Below, piece after piece: positions 13,316 through 25,560 of a stretch of 64,000 bases of DNA. Position 1 is the first letter of the stretch. Each line of letters starts with the position of its first letter. The position numbers and the translations under genes are program-made. The stretch covers positions 62,001 through 126,000 of the forward strand of contig JASANG010000089.1 of the NCBI GenBank assembly GCA_030248215.1. Direction: 5' to 3'. This DNA is from Enoplolaimus lenunculus. Lineage: Eukaryota; Nematoda; Enoplea; Enoplida; Thoracostomopsidae. Below the pieces are notes generated by a model. That model did not search any database, had not been told where the DNA came from, and saw only the letters and a list, made by a program, of their open reading frames with translations.

Positions 13316-13826
13316 CAAGGGCGATGATAAGGGGGAGGCGATGGGGGCGCACGCGCCCCCATTGGTCCGAGCCGACCAAAATTTTTTTTGCATTGTTTGT
13401 ATTAAATTTCGTTCATTTTTTTGAAAAATGTTGAAAAAATTTGCGCGCAAATTAACTCAGCTTGTTGGCAGCGCGCCAAATCAGTTATTTCACCATAACT
13501 TGTTTGCCAGACGTTTCATTGCAGAAAATTAAACACAGTTCGACTCCGCTCAGTAAGCTGCGTCGAATGGTATATATAATTTGTCTAACTTTTTTACACA
13601 AATTTTTAAGGCTCAAGGGACTAACGTAAGAGCTTAAAACCAAAATTTTCAAATATCCAAATTTGGGCGTGAAATAACCAGTGAAAGTAATGAGAAGTTC
13701 AAATATGCAGTAATTTTCAAAATCCAACCATCTTTGGGCGAACGACGGCTGGAAGGGATAACCAAAATTGCCTAAAAATGGGCATGCGCCCCCCCCCCCC
13801 ATAGGTTCTTCATATCACCGCCCCTG
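13316..13826. mobile_element. hAT-like non-autonomous element with perfect 8-bp TSD
   Basis: The ends are CAAGGGCGATGATA and (reverse) CAGGGGCGGTGATA. Identical 8-bp target duplications CTTCAAAG lie at 13,308-13,315 and 13,827-13,834. An 8-bp duplication with CAGGG-type termini is the hAT superfamily signature. The interior includes a stretch homologous to the right arm of the fold-back element at 14,689-15,212, so the element is composite. It has no coding capacity. Confidence 0.85.
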
Positions 13827-13834
13827 CTTCAAAG

Positions 13835-14688
13835 ACTGCAATGTTAATGCATTGAGTTTAACTGAGTAAATAATTCAATTACTTCTACACTCTTGCTAAA
13901 ACCACCCAGAGCTTACTCATAGAGAAGTCCTCTCAAACCGGCTCACTAGTTCTCATCGTTTCTCATCATTGGGCCTTTATTTATCATTTCAGACTAGTAA
14001 ACTAATAAACAAAGCACATACATCATTAGCTTAAGCTATTATTCAACCAAGCAAATTTGCGTTTGTTAAATATGACATTCTTCCAATTTCAATTTGGAAG
14101 GTTCTACTTTGTGATGAATTCATTCAATCACACTGTCTTCTCTTTCCACAGCATCGAAATCCCACCAATGCTAAACCATCCAGGAACCTAATCGAACAAG
14201 TACGTATTATTGTTGAAACGAACCAGCTACTTACTTAAATCTACATGTAATATATACAGCTTAAATACGCAAACAAAACCTAGACCGACGAATGAAACAA
14301 AAGTCGAAAATCAGAGAAAAATAGCGAGGTCTAGCAGCCAAAATTTAACCAAACATTTTCATAACACCTTGTTATAAAACTGCCATTCGAATGTATACAG
14401 GCGATTGAAATTAGAATTTCGCATAGCGTAAAGTTCTAAAATTTGGCTGTACTTTACTCAAATTCAAAAGTTTCGGTACACAATAGAAAAAGCATCTACT
14501 AGCAGTTGGCAACAGTCTTGTTTGTTTGAAATTGGAAAATGCTCAGCTTTCAAATTTAGCCGTCTTGTTCGCATCGATTTGCTCTCTTTCCATACTATAT
14601 TTACTTTGAGGACACGGTTCTAAGCCATAACTGCCACGTGAAATATTGGTGGCAATCTGTCAAAACTAACACGACCACGATTTTTCTA
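13835..14688. other. Gene-free AT-rich stretch
   Basis: I see no coding signal, no splice-compatible exon and no structured repeat here. The sequence is plain AT-rich intergenic DNA upstream of the MTMR gene. Confidence 0.6.
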
Positions 14689-15212
14689 GGGTCTATTCCG
14701 TTATCCGCCTTAGCCCGCGTTTGCCCAAAAATAGTTGGATTTTGAAAATTTTTGCTATTTGAGCTTCTCATTGCCTGCTTGATCATTGCACGCCTAAATT
14801 GAAATTTTTGAAAAATTTGAATTTTAAAGCCCCTGCTTGGGACCCAAAACAAATTTTGTCAAAAAGTTGAACAAGTTGTACAATATTCAACGCAGCTTGC
14901 GAAGCTGAATCGAATGGTGTTAAGTTATAGTCAAATAACTGCTTTGGCGCCGCCCTAAATCGTTGGCAGCGCGCCAAATCAGGTATTTGAGCAAACCAAA
15001 CGTCTGATTGCGGAAAATTTAACACCATTCGACTCAGCTCCGCCAGCTACGTCGAATGATGTAAAATTTGTTAAACCTTTTGACAAAAATTTTTAGGCCC
15101 CCAAATTTAGGCGTGCAATGATCAGGGCAGGTCATGAGAAGCTGAAATATGCAAATTTTTAAAATCCAACCATTTTGGGTAATCGCGGGCTGGGGGATAA
15201 CTGAAAAGACTC
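14689..15212. mobile_element. Fold-back element, about 524 bp with long inverted arms
   Basis: The left arm begins GGGTCTATTCCGTTATCC and the right arm, read on the other strand, GAGTCTTTTCAGTTATCC. The arms stay alignable for about 200 bases each (shared words include GTTGGATTTT/AAAATCCAAC and TTCAACGCAGCTTGCGAAGC against its inverted partner), so the whole unit could form a hairpin. It is non-coding. Relatives are at 33,142-33,302 and inside 13,316-13,826. Confidence 0.75.
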
Positions 15213-15359
15213 TTTGTCTACACCATTTATAAAGGGCTTATATACTATTAAAACCAATAATGAAATGTAATTCGGTTAACAATCTAATAATTACAGCCGT
15301 TTCTACAGCCTCCTACTTTAGCTTCTTGAAAAAATACCATGACTAAACTTTGGAAGAAT

Positions 15360-15460
15360 AGACATTACCACAAAAACCACAACGACAATGCCAACAACAA
15401 AAACAACAACAACAACGACGACAAAGCCAACAACAACCACCACAACACAACCTATGTATA
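15360..15460 (+). repeat. CAA-type trinucleotide microsatellite
   Basis: Interrupted runs of CAA, with some ACG units, spread over about 100 bases. On the opposite strand this gives a valine-rich open frame that is an artefact. Confidence 0.8.
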
Positions 15461-15578
15461 CATAGTAGGTAGGTACACCTGACGTTTCAAAAAGCAAGTG
15501 CGTCAACCCACTACTATATTGATTCTATCAGATTTAATATACTCAACCCATTGTATGCACATCTAGCTGTGCCCACAC

Positions 15579-15998
15579 CAGGGTGCAACCGGAATTCCGG
15601 TTCCGGTTCCGGTTCCGGAATTTTTTCACCTTCCGGTTCCGGTTCCGGTTCCGGTAAATTTTTACCGGATTTAAAAATTCCGGTATTATAAGTTGGCCGT
15701 TTTCTTAACTTTGCTAATTTTTAAAAATCTCTTTTAAAGCCACTTGTACTCCGAATATAAGCCATTAATGGTAGATTTCACTTCATTCGATGATGAAAAT
15801 CTAAAATACAACAAATAAAATAAATACCTATGTTCGACTAAGGTTATTTCACAAATAATAGAGCAAAAAATAAGATTAAAATGAAATTTTTGGTGAAATG
15901 CATTTTTCACTTTCCGGTTCCGGTTCCGGTTCCGGTAAAATTTTCAAATTCCGGTTCCGGTTCCGGTTCCGGTAAATTGTAATTCCGGTTGCACCCTG
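15579..15998. mobile_element. hAT-like MITE (family 1, CAGGGTGCAACC termini), perfect TSD
   Basis: The termini CAGGGTGCAACCGGAAT are perfect inverted repeats, followed inward by repeated TTCCGG words. The 8-bp duplication GCCCACAC flanks both ends (15,571-15,578 and 15,999-16,006). This is the best preserved copy and defines the family, which is the commonest repeat in the window. It has no coding capacity, so it would be mobilised by a hAT transposase from elsewhere. Confidence 0.92.
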
Positions 15999-16674
15999 GC
16001 CCACACACATCTACCTTTTCTATTCATTGCCTTACGAGCAAATCTAAAGGGGAACCCATGCCACATCCCGCCCAGCAGGGATCGAATACCCCATCGTAGA
16101 GATGAAAGTAAAGTATGGCGTCACATGGGGCAAATGCTTTTACCGGAAACCGGGACCGGATAGTGAAATTTTAACCTGAGTCGCAACGGATTTTAATCGG
16201 ATTTACTTCTCAGTGTTAAAATTTAAGCATTCTTGTGACTTGCTAAAAATGCAATCAGTGGAAAATGTTTAGTATATACGTACGTATATATTCACTTGTA
16301 AAAAGCTGCTTTATAATACTACGAATCATAACCGCAAATAAGTATCCTGTATCCGGTCCATTTATATCGCATACCGGATACGGATATCGGATATTGTCGA
16401 ATATCCACCCGTAACCGGATATCCACTAACGTTCGAGAGTTGTTTTAACAAAACCGCATTGTGCTTGTGTATCCACTCTTAAACGATAATTATTTTACAA
16501 GAAAGGAATACAGAAACTAAATCAACAACAAGATTGCGTGACTTATCTGTTACATCAATAGAGACCGTATTAAGGTGTGCAACATTAATTTTCAAAGCTT
16601 ACTTCTACGAAGCACGGCTTTGAACTGACGATGTGCTGAAATCAAACGTTGTGCTCATGCCGATAAGTCAGCAC

Positions 16675-16943
16675 CAGGGTGCGACCGGATCGCATAATAA
16701 AATCCGAATCGCTGCCTTAACCATAATAATATGCAAAAAATACAGCTTTAAACCAAACCGTATACTTACATGTAATGGGACTGAAAGCATAACATCTCAC
16801 AATAGAATTTGCAATAATTTGAGATTTACGAAATCATCACCCAAATCCCGTATCCGGTAGGTTTATACCGGATACCGGAACCGGAACGGATGAGGGCTTT
16901 TTGCCGGATAGTAAACAGGAGCCGGATATCCGGTCGCACCCTG
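16675..16943. mobile_element. hAT-like MITE (family 1, CAGGGTGCGACC variant)
   Basis: The inverted termini are CAGGGTGCGACCGGAT. The flanks GTCAGCAC and GTCAGCAT match at 7 of 8 bases. The inner ends carry ATCCGGTA-type words instead of the TTCCGG runs of the 15.6-kb copy, so this is a diverged subfamily. Confidence 0.85.
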
Positions 16944-19169
16944 GTCAGCATATGTTTATTCTATATACTTTGCACACAAGCACAACACACGTCCACCAAC
17001 CTAGTTAATAGGTACATTAACTATATGCACAATTTGCGAAACTAAACTGCACAAAAAACAATTTCGAAAAATAACCAGGAGATTGCGTTATGATTCGTAA
17101 ATAAATATCGGCTGTATTTTTGTACAAACTAAATATGTGTCTTCTCGCACCGTTTAGAGTTTGAGCTTTCTGAACTCTCGGCAGAAAGGCTTCGAAAATC
17201 AGCAATAACACTTCAAAAATCAACAATAAGAACGCAAACTAACCATAACTTAGTTAGCATTTTGCCAGCCATAATGAACCATAACTGCTGCACATGTTTT
17301 CTGACATTAATACAGCATAACACTTTAGTTGTCGTTTGACATATAAATTTTTTGTAATTCAAAAACGTAAAACCAACTTCAAACTAGGCAATGTGTTCAT
17401 TTCGATGTCAATACCATACCTCAGTTAAGATATGATATTTAAAAAGTGTTGTCTGAGTCTAAACAATATCCTAGTAATTAGCCTACCAAACCTAATGTTT
17501 ACATTTCAGTTGCGGTTGCTGCATTCTTTGACAACTATATGCACAACAAGTCTGCAGCCAAAGCTATTTTAAGATAACGATAAAAACCCGCAATAAGCGT
17601 AGGTATCTTATTACTCACTACAGAAACGTTTCCAGCTTTTACCAAGTATTCTGCTTACCTATTTTAAAAAAAACCGCTACCATATCCGTGTATAAATCTG
17701 AAACGAAACCGTTTTAAACTCGCATCCATTTAAAAACACAATTTAGCTGTCAAAACCATATAAAGTGCCTTTTTATCGTTAACTGTAAATGTTTATTTTA
17801 CTAAAGCTCAGTTAAAAACAGAGCACATGTGAGATTAGGACTGACTATATATATACGTTTCGTTTGATGAAATACATAGGTATATATAAATAAATACATT
17901 TTTTCAACTAGCGCCATATAACGAAGCGATACTGTTTAGATAACTAATAAAAGCGATATCGAGTGCTGCCAGCATATTCAAAACATCCGCTCCGCACCTG
18001 AGCTTCAACCACTACTATAAGCCCAGAACGAGAAACTAACAGATTTTTCCCTAACCTAATAGGCTAATCTAATCAACCGTATAAACCGGTTTCAAATACA
18101 AGGTTCTTTTCAGCAGATACGCAGCTAATAAGGATATTATTGTTGACAACTGAAATTTGGCACAAAAACTGTCAGACAAACCAACAATCGCACCTGACAC
18201 CCTTCGCCAAAATAAAACGTGCCCTGCATTAACAATCATATCAATAAAACAATAATTATACATAACAGTAACCTAAAACTTGCCCTACACTTTCTGACTA
18301 TTTTTTAATGCCGTTCTGCGTCGTCCAGCGTCGTCTGCAGTTGTTAGGCAACGCAGGTGAATTGCAACATGGTTCCACATACCAAATTGCAAACAATAAT
18401 TCTTAGCGCCGCATACATGTATAACCGTACCCTAAGCGTTTGTTCGGTTTTGATAAATTTTGTTCAAAGACTCAGTCAGCTTGCTATTCGAATGTAAATT
18501 CCTGATAAACGGCAAAAAACCGTCAACAATTTCGCGACTCCAAAAGAACACAACGAAACCAGATGGGTTCAAGGACCAACACCTTTTCGTGATTTTTGCC
18601 CAGAGGTTTTTTAGAAACTTTTTAGTTAGTAACACAACACAGCAAACCACCATCTGAAACTCTAATAGAAGACGTCTCACCTTTCAAAACTCCTGCTACG
18701 TCCCTAAGTCAAGTCAATAGAATGGTAAACTGAAAAACTATAAATGCCCACAGCTGTTGTGAAACTTCAACGCACAACCATACTTATGTAGCAAGCAACT
18801 ACAACAGTGTTAACCAATGTTACTTTTAGGGCCGTAACAGTACATTAAGCGTATTCCTAAGCCTAAGCAAAAAATGCAGTCTAGAATGTATACGTATAAG
18901 CCTACTCTTTTACAGACCCTCCAGAAACCAGGACGACCCTGAAAGTAACATGGGCCACTGTGTTAGTCTCTTTTTATTTGAAAACAAGCGTTTCATACTA
19001 AATTGAGCCAAAAAAGTATAGCATTCTTATTGCTGCAAGATTTGTCTTCTATTGCTGACAATTCTAATTTCCATTTCTTATTTTTGCTGCATTTGCCACT
19101 GCGATTATATAAAATCTTTCATCTGAATAATTTTTGAACCTAAAGAGGAAGTTTAAAACACATCGGTAC
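16944..19169. other. Gene-free stretch
   Basis: AT-rich DNA with no coding exon that I can support. At about 18,820-18,960 there is a short stretch with AAGCGTATTCCTAAGCCTAAGC, also found near 38,840-39,040, which marks another short repeat family whose ends I cannot fix. Confidence 0.5.
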
Positions 19170-19392
19170 CAGGGTACGACCGGATATCCGGCTCCGGCAA
19201 AAAATAGGGTCGTTGTTTAAGTGTTAAAAATATATCGGCATGCGACGTTAAGCTGTGTCACGTAAACACTGGATACCTTAGGCCATTTAAGAAAGCACTG
19301 ATAGCTACGTTTTGATATTTGAATGAAATCTAGATTCAGATTTGAATTAATTATCCGGCTCCAGCATTTTTTTAATATCCGGTCGCATCCTG
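19170..19392. mobile_element. hAT-like MITE (family 1), older copy
   Basis: The ends are CAGGGTACGACCGGATAT and a matching inverted CGGTCGCATCCTG. The flanking octamers ATCGGTAC and TTCAGTAC agree at 6 of 8, consistent with an aged insertion. Confidence 0.7.
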
Positions 19393-19667
19393 TTCAGTAC
19401 GTGTCTAAACCATTTGGCCGAAGCGTTTGATTCGTGCAAAAGCTATGTTTTTGAAGTAAAGTTTTTGCTTAGATTTTTCAGTTGGCTTCAGTTAAAAACT
19501 TCAGCTTCAACCACAGCGAGATGTGTAATATAATTGTCTTTTATTAAATGTCATTTACTGATATTCGAGACCACAACCGTACATATCTGGTACCCGATCG
19601 GTAAATTTATTCCAAATATCGATGCTGAATAATCCAATAACTTCAAACCGGGTGCTGCTGCAATGCT

Positions 19668-19873
19668 TATCCGGGTGCAAAGCCGAACTGGATTATACCG
19701 GAATCAGAACAGCAAATTTATACCGGAATCGGAACTACAAATTTTGTGGCTATACGAAAATGAAAATGTGGAAATTGCGATCCCGATTGATTGTGCGATC
19801 GGATTCGGAATCGGAATCGAAACTCGTTTTGAATAGCATTTCTACTCGGGATCGGAATTCCGATTGCACTCTG
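19668..19873. mobile_element. hAT-like MITE (GGGTGCAAAG subfamily)
   Basis: The left end is CGGGTGCAAAGCCGAACTGG and the right end GGAATTCCGATTGCACTCTG. Inside are repeated CGGAATCGGA words. The copy at 55,973-56,379 has the same left-end subfamily sequence (GTGCAAAGTTGAACTG). No clear target duplication. Confidence 0.6.
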
Positions 19874-20775
19874 AGAACCGAAGTCTGATATCACGACGCT
19901 TTAAGGTTTGCCCAGGCGTAAAATCACGTGTCTAATATATAACAAATACTAAATGATGACGGTTAAGCGGATTACAATAATCAATTTGCGTGCAATCAAT
20001 ATCAATTATTAATTTTAATTATTATTCTAGTCACATATGTACTCAAAATACAATATAGACCAAGATATAAAATTGGCAGTTGTTTTTGCTATTACATGCA
20101 TACGTATTCTTGCACATTTAGCAACGGCAGGGGCAGTCACGGTGGGGAAGAATGTGGTCGCCCCACCCCCAAAATGTGTTCTATACAGCTAATTTTAGAA
20201 GAACAAATTAAAAATTAATGCCCGCTGTCAAAAACAAGCGTCCCCAGGCAGACAAACATTTTTTGAGAAATATTCTACGTTTATAATTAGAAACGAAACT
20301 TTTCTAAGAACAGATGAAGTTGAAGTTTTGAAGTAATATATATAGAATTGAAAACGGGAAAACAACAATTCATTCGTTAGTAAAAAATATACGTACGATT
20401 ATTATGGTGTAATTGGAAGTCTACCTCAGGCCTGTACTTTGCTTGTATCATTGAGACAGTTTAAACATTTAATGCCCGAATGTGTGAAAAAGAAGCTCAA
20501 AAAGTAAATCTAACACCCTTTACACATTATCCGATTTTCAGCTCGGGCTCCAGTCAAGACATCATTTTTGCCTCGAATTACCCACTACTAAATACATACA
20601 GAAATCGCTAACACTTTAATATTTCAAATTATATACGTAGGTTTTTATCCGTCTGATAACTGGTTTCAGTAAAATAAACAGAGACCGAACATATCTGCGC
20701 GATTCCTCAACCACCACTGTTGGTCAACTTAACATACCGCCCACAACATGGTGCCAAGTCAACGGAACTCCGGCT

Positions 20776-21157
20776 CAGGGATGGGCGGTTTCAGTCAAAA
20801 AAGCGAGACGGAGACCGAAACTGAGACCGAACCTACCGAGACGAGGACTTTTGGTCTCGGTCTCGGTCAATTTTTAACCGTTATCGAAAATAAAAATAAG
20901 ATTTTTTTCACACAAGTTTTGAATATTTTTATCTGCTCTGAATTGCCGTTTCAGACAATTCGTTGTCTGTGTTGGTAGGCGAAATGCGCAAGTACTTCCG
21001 GGCCACAACTGCGATCCAAGGAAAATTTTCGTGATAGCTTATCGCTTTTTCACCACTTTGGTCTATGTTTACAAACCACCGAGCCTGAAAAAAGCGAGAC
21101 CGAGACCGAGACCAGCCAGAACCCGAGTCTTGCCGAGACCAAGACCACCCATTCCTG
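20776..21157. mobile_element. hAT-like MITE (family 2, CAGGGATGG with GAGACCGAGACC words)
   Basis: The ends are CAGGGATGGGCGGTTTCAG and, inverted, CAGGAATGGGTGGTCTTGG. Inside, runs of GAGACCGAGACC alternate with an AT-rich core. The flanks CTCCGGCT and CTCCAGTT agree at 6 of 8. The same family recurs at 24,943, 40,955, 59,650 and the right edge of the window. Confidence 0.75.
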
Positions 21158-22711
21158 CTCCAGTTATGGTGGATAATACTGGTACTTTTCACTATTCGGT
21201 ACAACGAACGCGTAAAACTCATTTTGCACTTATTGAATTTTCATCGCCTAAAAGCCGTCAAAACAACAATTAGTCAAAACTTGGTATGTAACAAACTAAC
21301 AACCGCCAAAAGCAGCAAGCAAATCGAATCTAATTGATTTGATTTTCGATAAATGCTATAAAAGCATACACAAACGGTATTAGCAAACTACATAAGAGAG
21401 CGTCTGTCGCATGCAGATATACAAGTTAAACACGATAATTGCTTTGTACTTTCATGCTCCATAATACACTTTCTTTTTTCTAAAACCAATCATACCCATC
21501 GTATGAACCACGCGTTTTGGACAGGTCCACAGCCAAAGGGGGCTCAGCACACGTAGACAAACCTTTGCCGCGATAGAAAATTTGCTAACTCGCTTGTTTA
21601 CTGATCGAAAATCCTTCAGCGCACCTCATAAAAACTTAATCGAGAAGCAGACCATGAGAACTGCATGCAACTGCAAAAAATCATATGATCATCGCATCAT
21701 TATCTGCAGAGGGGTTATTTTCTGATATGTTACCGGCAACATTTTTTCAACTTTCCAACTTCAATATCCAGATTTTTAATCAGTTCGTCAGGTCTCGGTC
21801 GTCATCTTAGTCATGTTTTAACATAGTCCGCTGTGCGGCGCCGAGATGCAGAGTTCATTTTATTATTTCATGCTTATATATCTCGCACATATAAACGACT
21901 AAAACCCATCCAGTAACCTTAGTTTTGCCTTTTAACCAATGATTCTCCAGTGTTTTCCATCCCATAGCGTTCTACGAATCACAAATCGATACGTAAATCT
22001 ACGTCAAACCCCAGTCGCCTTGCATTGCTAACGGTGCCCAAAAAACAACTAGCGACGAAACTACTCTAAACACAGAAAAAACAGTTCAGAGTATATATAG
22101 AAAACAACCACTTTGAATTTGAACAAAACCAACAAACGAACAAGAACAACACAAATACATCTTTTAAGTGTGCTGAATTGACGGTGTCGGTTAAAAATTG
22201 GTTCAATAATTGCATGTTCTTTGCCTGCAAGGCGCCAACAAAAAGCTATTGCGCCGAATGTTGAGTCGCAAGTAGGCACGCAAACGCAACATAGTCAAAA
22301 ATGTTAATATTAATACACAGTGTGTCCCTGACACCGCTAAAAACCGATATAAACTTAAAGTTTCCCGTTAGAATTTAAAATGTTTACCCGCGTAGCGTCG
22401 ATACGTCACCCCCACGGCCCCACAAACTCTATCGTTACTAACGAGACAAATAAAACATATAAAGTATATAATTAGCAACTGTCTCAACGACAATCGTTGT
22501 TTTGGATACTGTCTGTTGTACACGTAGTTCCACATTTAGGCTTGAGGTCGAGCTCAGGCTTACGTTTAGGAAAAGGGTTACGTACCTACGTGTGAGCCAT
22601 TGGCTAAGTCTAAACAAGCGTTAATATTAAACGTGGTGGAAGCGTACAAAAGCCAGGACAGCCACAACAGTAACTGAAAATCAACTGGAATGTGTTGTTG
22701 AAAGATGTAAC
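21158..22711. other. Gene-free stretch
   Basis: No coding exon or structured repeat that I can defend. The sequence is AT-rich with scattered short runs only. Confidence 0.5.
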
Positions 22712-23344
22712 AAAATAGTCGCAGCGGAACTACATGTATTGAGCAAAGCTCGAACAAAGTTAAGCAATTAAACTAATATGCAAATTATATAGCTACTAGC
22801 TAACTGTTCCTTTATCGGTTTTGGTGGCTTGTAAAATAATTTATTCAGATTCAACGCACCCAAAAACCTTTCAATAACCCTAATAATTAGTGAAATAACG
22901 TAAAAAAAGTCCTAATGTAAACATATCAATTGCTAATATGAAAATTAGCTATTAACTAACTGTTTAATTATCAGTTTTGAAGATTTGTAGACAGTTTATT
23001 GAGATCAGTCGCATCCAAAAACACATTATTGCTGAAATTAGATTGCTTGTAAATTCTAATAATTAGTGAAATATTTTAAAAAGTTGTTAAATTAGGCTTA
23101 ACTAATTATACAAATTGCAAATTAGCCTGTAACTAATAAACGGCTTAAAATTTTCAAACCCCAATGCGAGGTTAACACCCCAGTAAAATTGGTTTTCAAA
23201 CAAAAAAGTTTGTCAAAATCGGTTCAGCGGTTCCTGAGATCATTTTCGGACGGACAGACGGACATCCACCTTCGTCTCCCAAATACTAAACATAAAACGC
23301 TTCGCAAAACTCCGAGCTTTGCTCGTAGTTTTGCTTCGCTCAAT
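22712..23344 (+). repeat. Tandem-array-carrying element (family T), short copy
   Basis: It begins GTCGCAGCGGAACTACATG and ends in TTTGCTTCGCTCAAT. The body holds about two to three diverged units built on AATATGCAAATTAGC...TTATCGGTTTTGG...GTTTGTAAAC, then a fixed tail with CAAAATCGGTTCAGCGG, GGACGGACAGACGGACA and a short palindrome CGAAACTCC...GGAGTTTCG-like end. It is the most diverged of the four main copies. Confidence 0.7.
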
Positions 23345-24942
23345 CAGATGTTTAAGTTTATCAGTGTCTTGGTTATTGTTTGGACTGTAGTAAACAACAA
23401 TTAGTGTTTGTGTCAGTCCAGTCGGTAACTGGCCAAGCAGGTGCTCTCTTCAAGACACGATAAGAATAGGTACACTATTCATACGCACAAATAGTACCGG
23501 TTCTGCTTAGGAAACATTCAAACAATACGTAGTAACCGTTCCAGGCACTGTCAACAATATATATACTGTCTATATAGATATTTTCGTCTATGAGGAAGTC
23601 ATAAAAACCGTACTTCAAAAAAACAGAAGCCGCAAAACGGGTCACACAATTTCTCAAAAACATTACAGACAAGGACAAATATACACAAAAACAATTCTGG
23701 CTTGAAACTAATTTTTGTCATGCAAAATGTATTGCAAACGTTAATCTTCTAAACCGTATCAATATCTGTCCAACAAGCAAACTCAAGAATAAAATTTGTA
23801 TTTACTGCAGAAATTAAACAAAAGCTCGGCAACCGAATCCGTATTTCAAAGCTGATCAAGAATTGAGATATGTATACAAGTAGTACTACATAGTAATTCA
23901 TAAACGGTTGTCGTTTCAGATACACATTTCAATCACATCTTAAGGCAAGAGTTTGAAACGGGTCAACAACAGGTTATGTCATCGGTGAAAATTTTGTGAA
24001 TTTTGATGGGGCGCGATTAAAATCTGGTCTGGTTCATTTGTTAAATCAGTGCCGATTGCGCGTAAAAGTTAAGAATAACAAACGTTTCCTCTGTAAAAAT
24101 CACTACAACAAGTAAAAGTTACCATTTTCGTTTAGTTGACGGACCAGTTAACTTATAACTGTTCGAAAAATATCAAAGTATCCAGCCAGAGTCAGTCAAT
24201 CTAACGTCACCCAATCAGCGTTTTTAACAACCACTTTGGTTTGCCTCCAAGATGACCGAAGAAACACACTAAACCACAATTCTATCATAAAAATAAACAT
24301 TCCGTTGGCGGTTGATATATATTCTACATCTATATATGTAAATATGTACGTATATACGTATTATGTATATATATATATCAAGGAATTTGGAATAATTTTT
24401 TTCTCAATATTTTACACAGCCGGCGTTATTATCCTGCCTTTTGATTTGCTTTCATGTACTCACACTCTGAGCTAAAAATACGTTCAGACCGCTGAAGGAA
24501 TGATACACAAAGGAGAAACCCATTATACTCGAAGCTCATATCAAATAAAATGATATATAAGGAAAAGCGGTGTTCATACTAGGCGTTCCAGGATGAAAGA
24601 ACACATGATATATTCATCTATACTGCATAGATAATACGTACACCAAACGCACATTTCAAAGCTTTTGACCTCATTTCATTTCGTATAATATTTGAGGAAA
24701 GATGCATGCCACAACTGTTATGGAACGGGCAGCTCTAAAACTTTCCACCATTAGCTAGATATATGCAAGAGCAGGCGCTAGTACACTACCCCCGCTGGTG
24801 TAACCTTTTGTCTTAAGCTAAGGTTTAGGGTTCGGAAAAAGCTTATTACCTAAGCGATGACTAACCCTAAACCTCAGCCTAAGGTTTAACTAATGCTAAG
24901 CCTTAACCTTAAATGTAGAGAAAAGTGTACGTGGAAAAGCAT
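23345..24942. other. Gene-free stretch with AT microsatellite
   Basis: I see nothing coding. A TA-rich microsatellite (TATATATA and TACGTATA words) lies at about 24,315-24,385, and a run of diverged TAAGCC/AGGTTTA words at about 24,815-24,910. Confidence 0.5.
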
Positions 24943-25560
24943 GAATGGGCGGTCTCGGTCAAAAAAAGCTAGATCGGGACAAAACCTACCTAGACCGAGA
25001 CTTTTGGTCTCGGTCAATTTTTAACCATTACCGAAAACGAAAATAAGACTTTTTAACAAAACTATTGAATATTTTATCCACTTTGAATTGCCGCTTCATA
25101 CAATTAAACTAATAAATCGCCGCCAAACTTTATTTTTTTACTTTATTTTTCACTTGGCTACTGTCCCCATACCCTTCGGCTACTGTCCCTATACCCTTCG
25201 AAAAAGCTCGGGACAAATCCCACTATCTCAAAACACCCTCGGTACCATCCCTAACTCAAAGCTGTACTGTTGTTTTTGATCCCGGGCAAACCGAATAGAC
25301 TGTAGAATTTTTTAACACAGCGAGCCGTTATAAATGCGGATGACCCATAATTTTTTTAAACGATGCCATAAATGTTTTAAACGAGAAAATGTAACTATTT
25401 GTGCTTTGTCACAATAAAATTAAAGTATTTTGTGTTTCCTTTCAAAAATAGAAATTTGGGTAACCGGAGGGCTTAATCTGGTTTTCAAATCGCTATATAA
25501 CCAGGTAGCGGTAGTCCACGAGCGTTCGCTGTCTGTGTTGGTAGGCGAAATGCGCAAGTT
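24943..25560. mobile_element. Family 2 hAT-like MITE, right side lost
   Basis: It starts ATGGGCGGTCTCGGTC and shares its core with the copy at 40,955 (ATACCCTTCG, GCGAAATGCGCAAGT), but stops in that core and runs into a TTCCGGTTCC-type fragment of another element. The right terminus is missing. Confidence 0.55.

Noticed and set aside
22540-22640. Telomere-like TTAGGC words here and at 24.8, 34.3 and 44.1 kb
   Set aside because: They are short and diverged, and at 34.3 and 38.4 kb they lie inside mobile elements; not a chromosome end.
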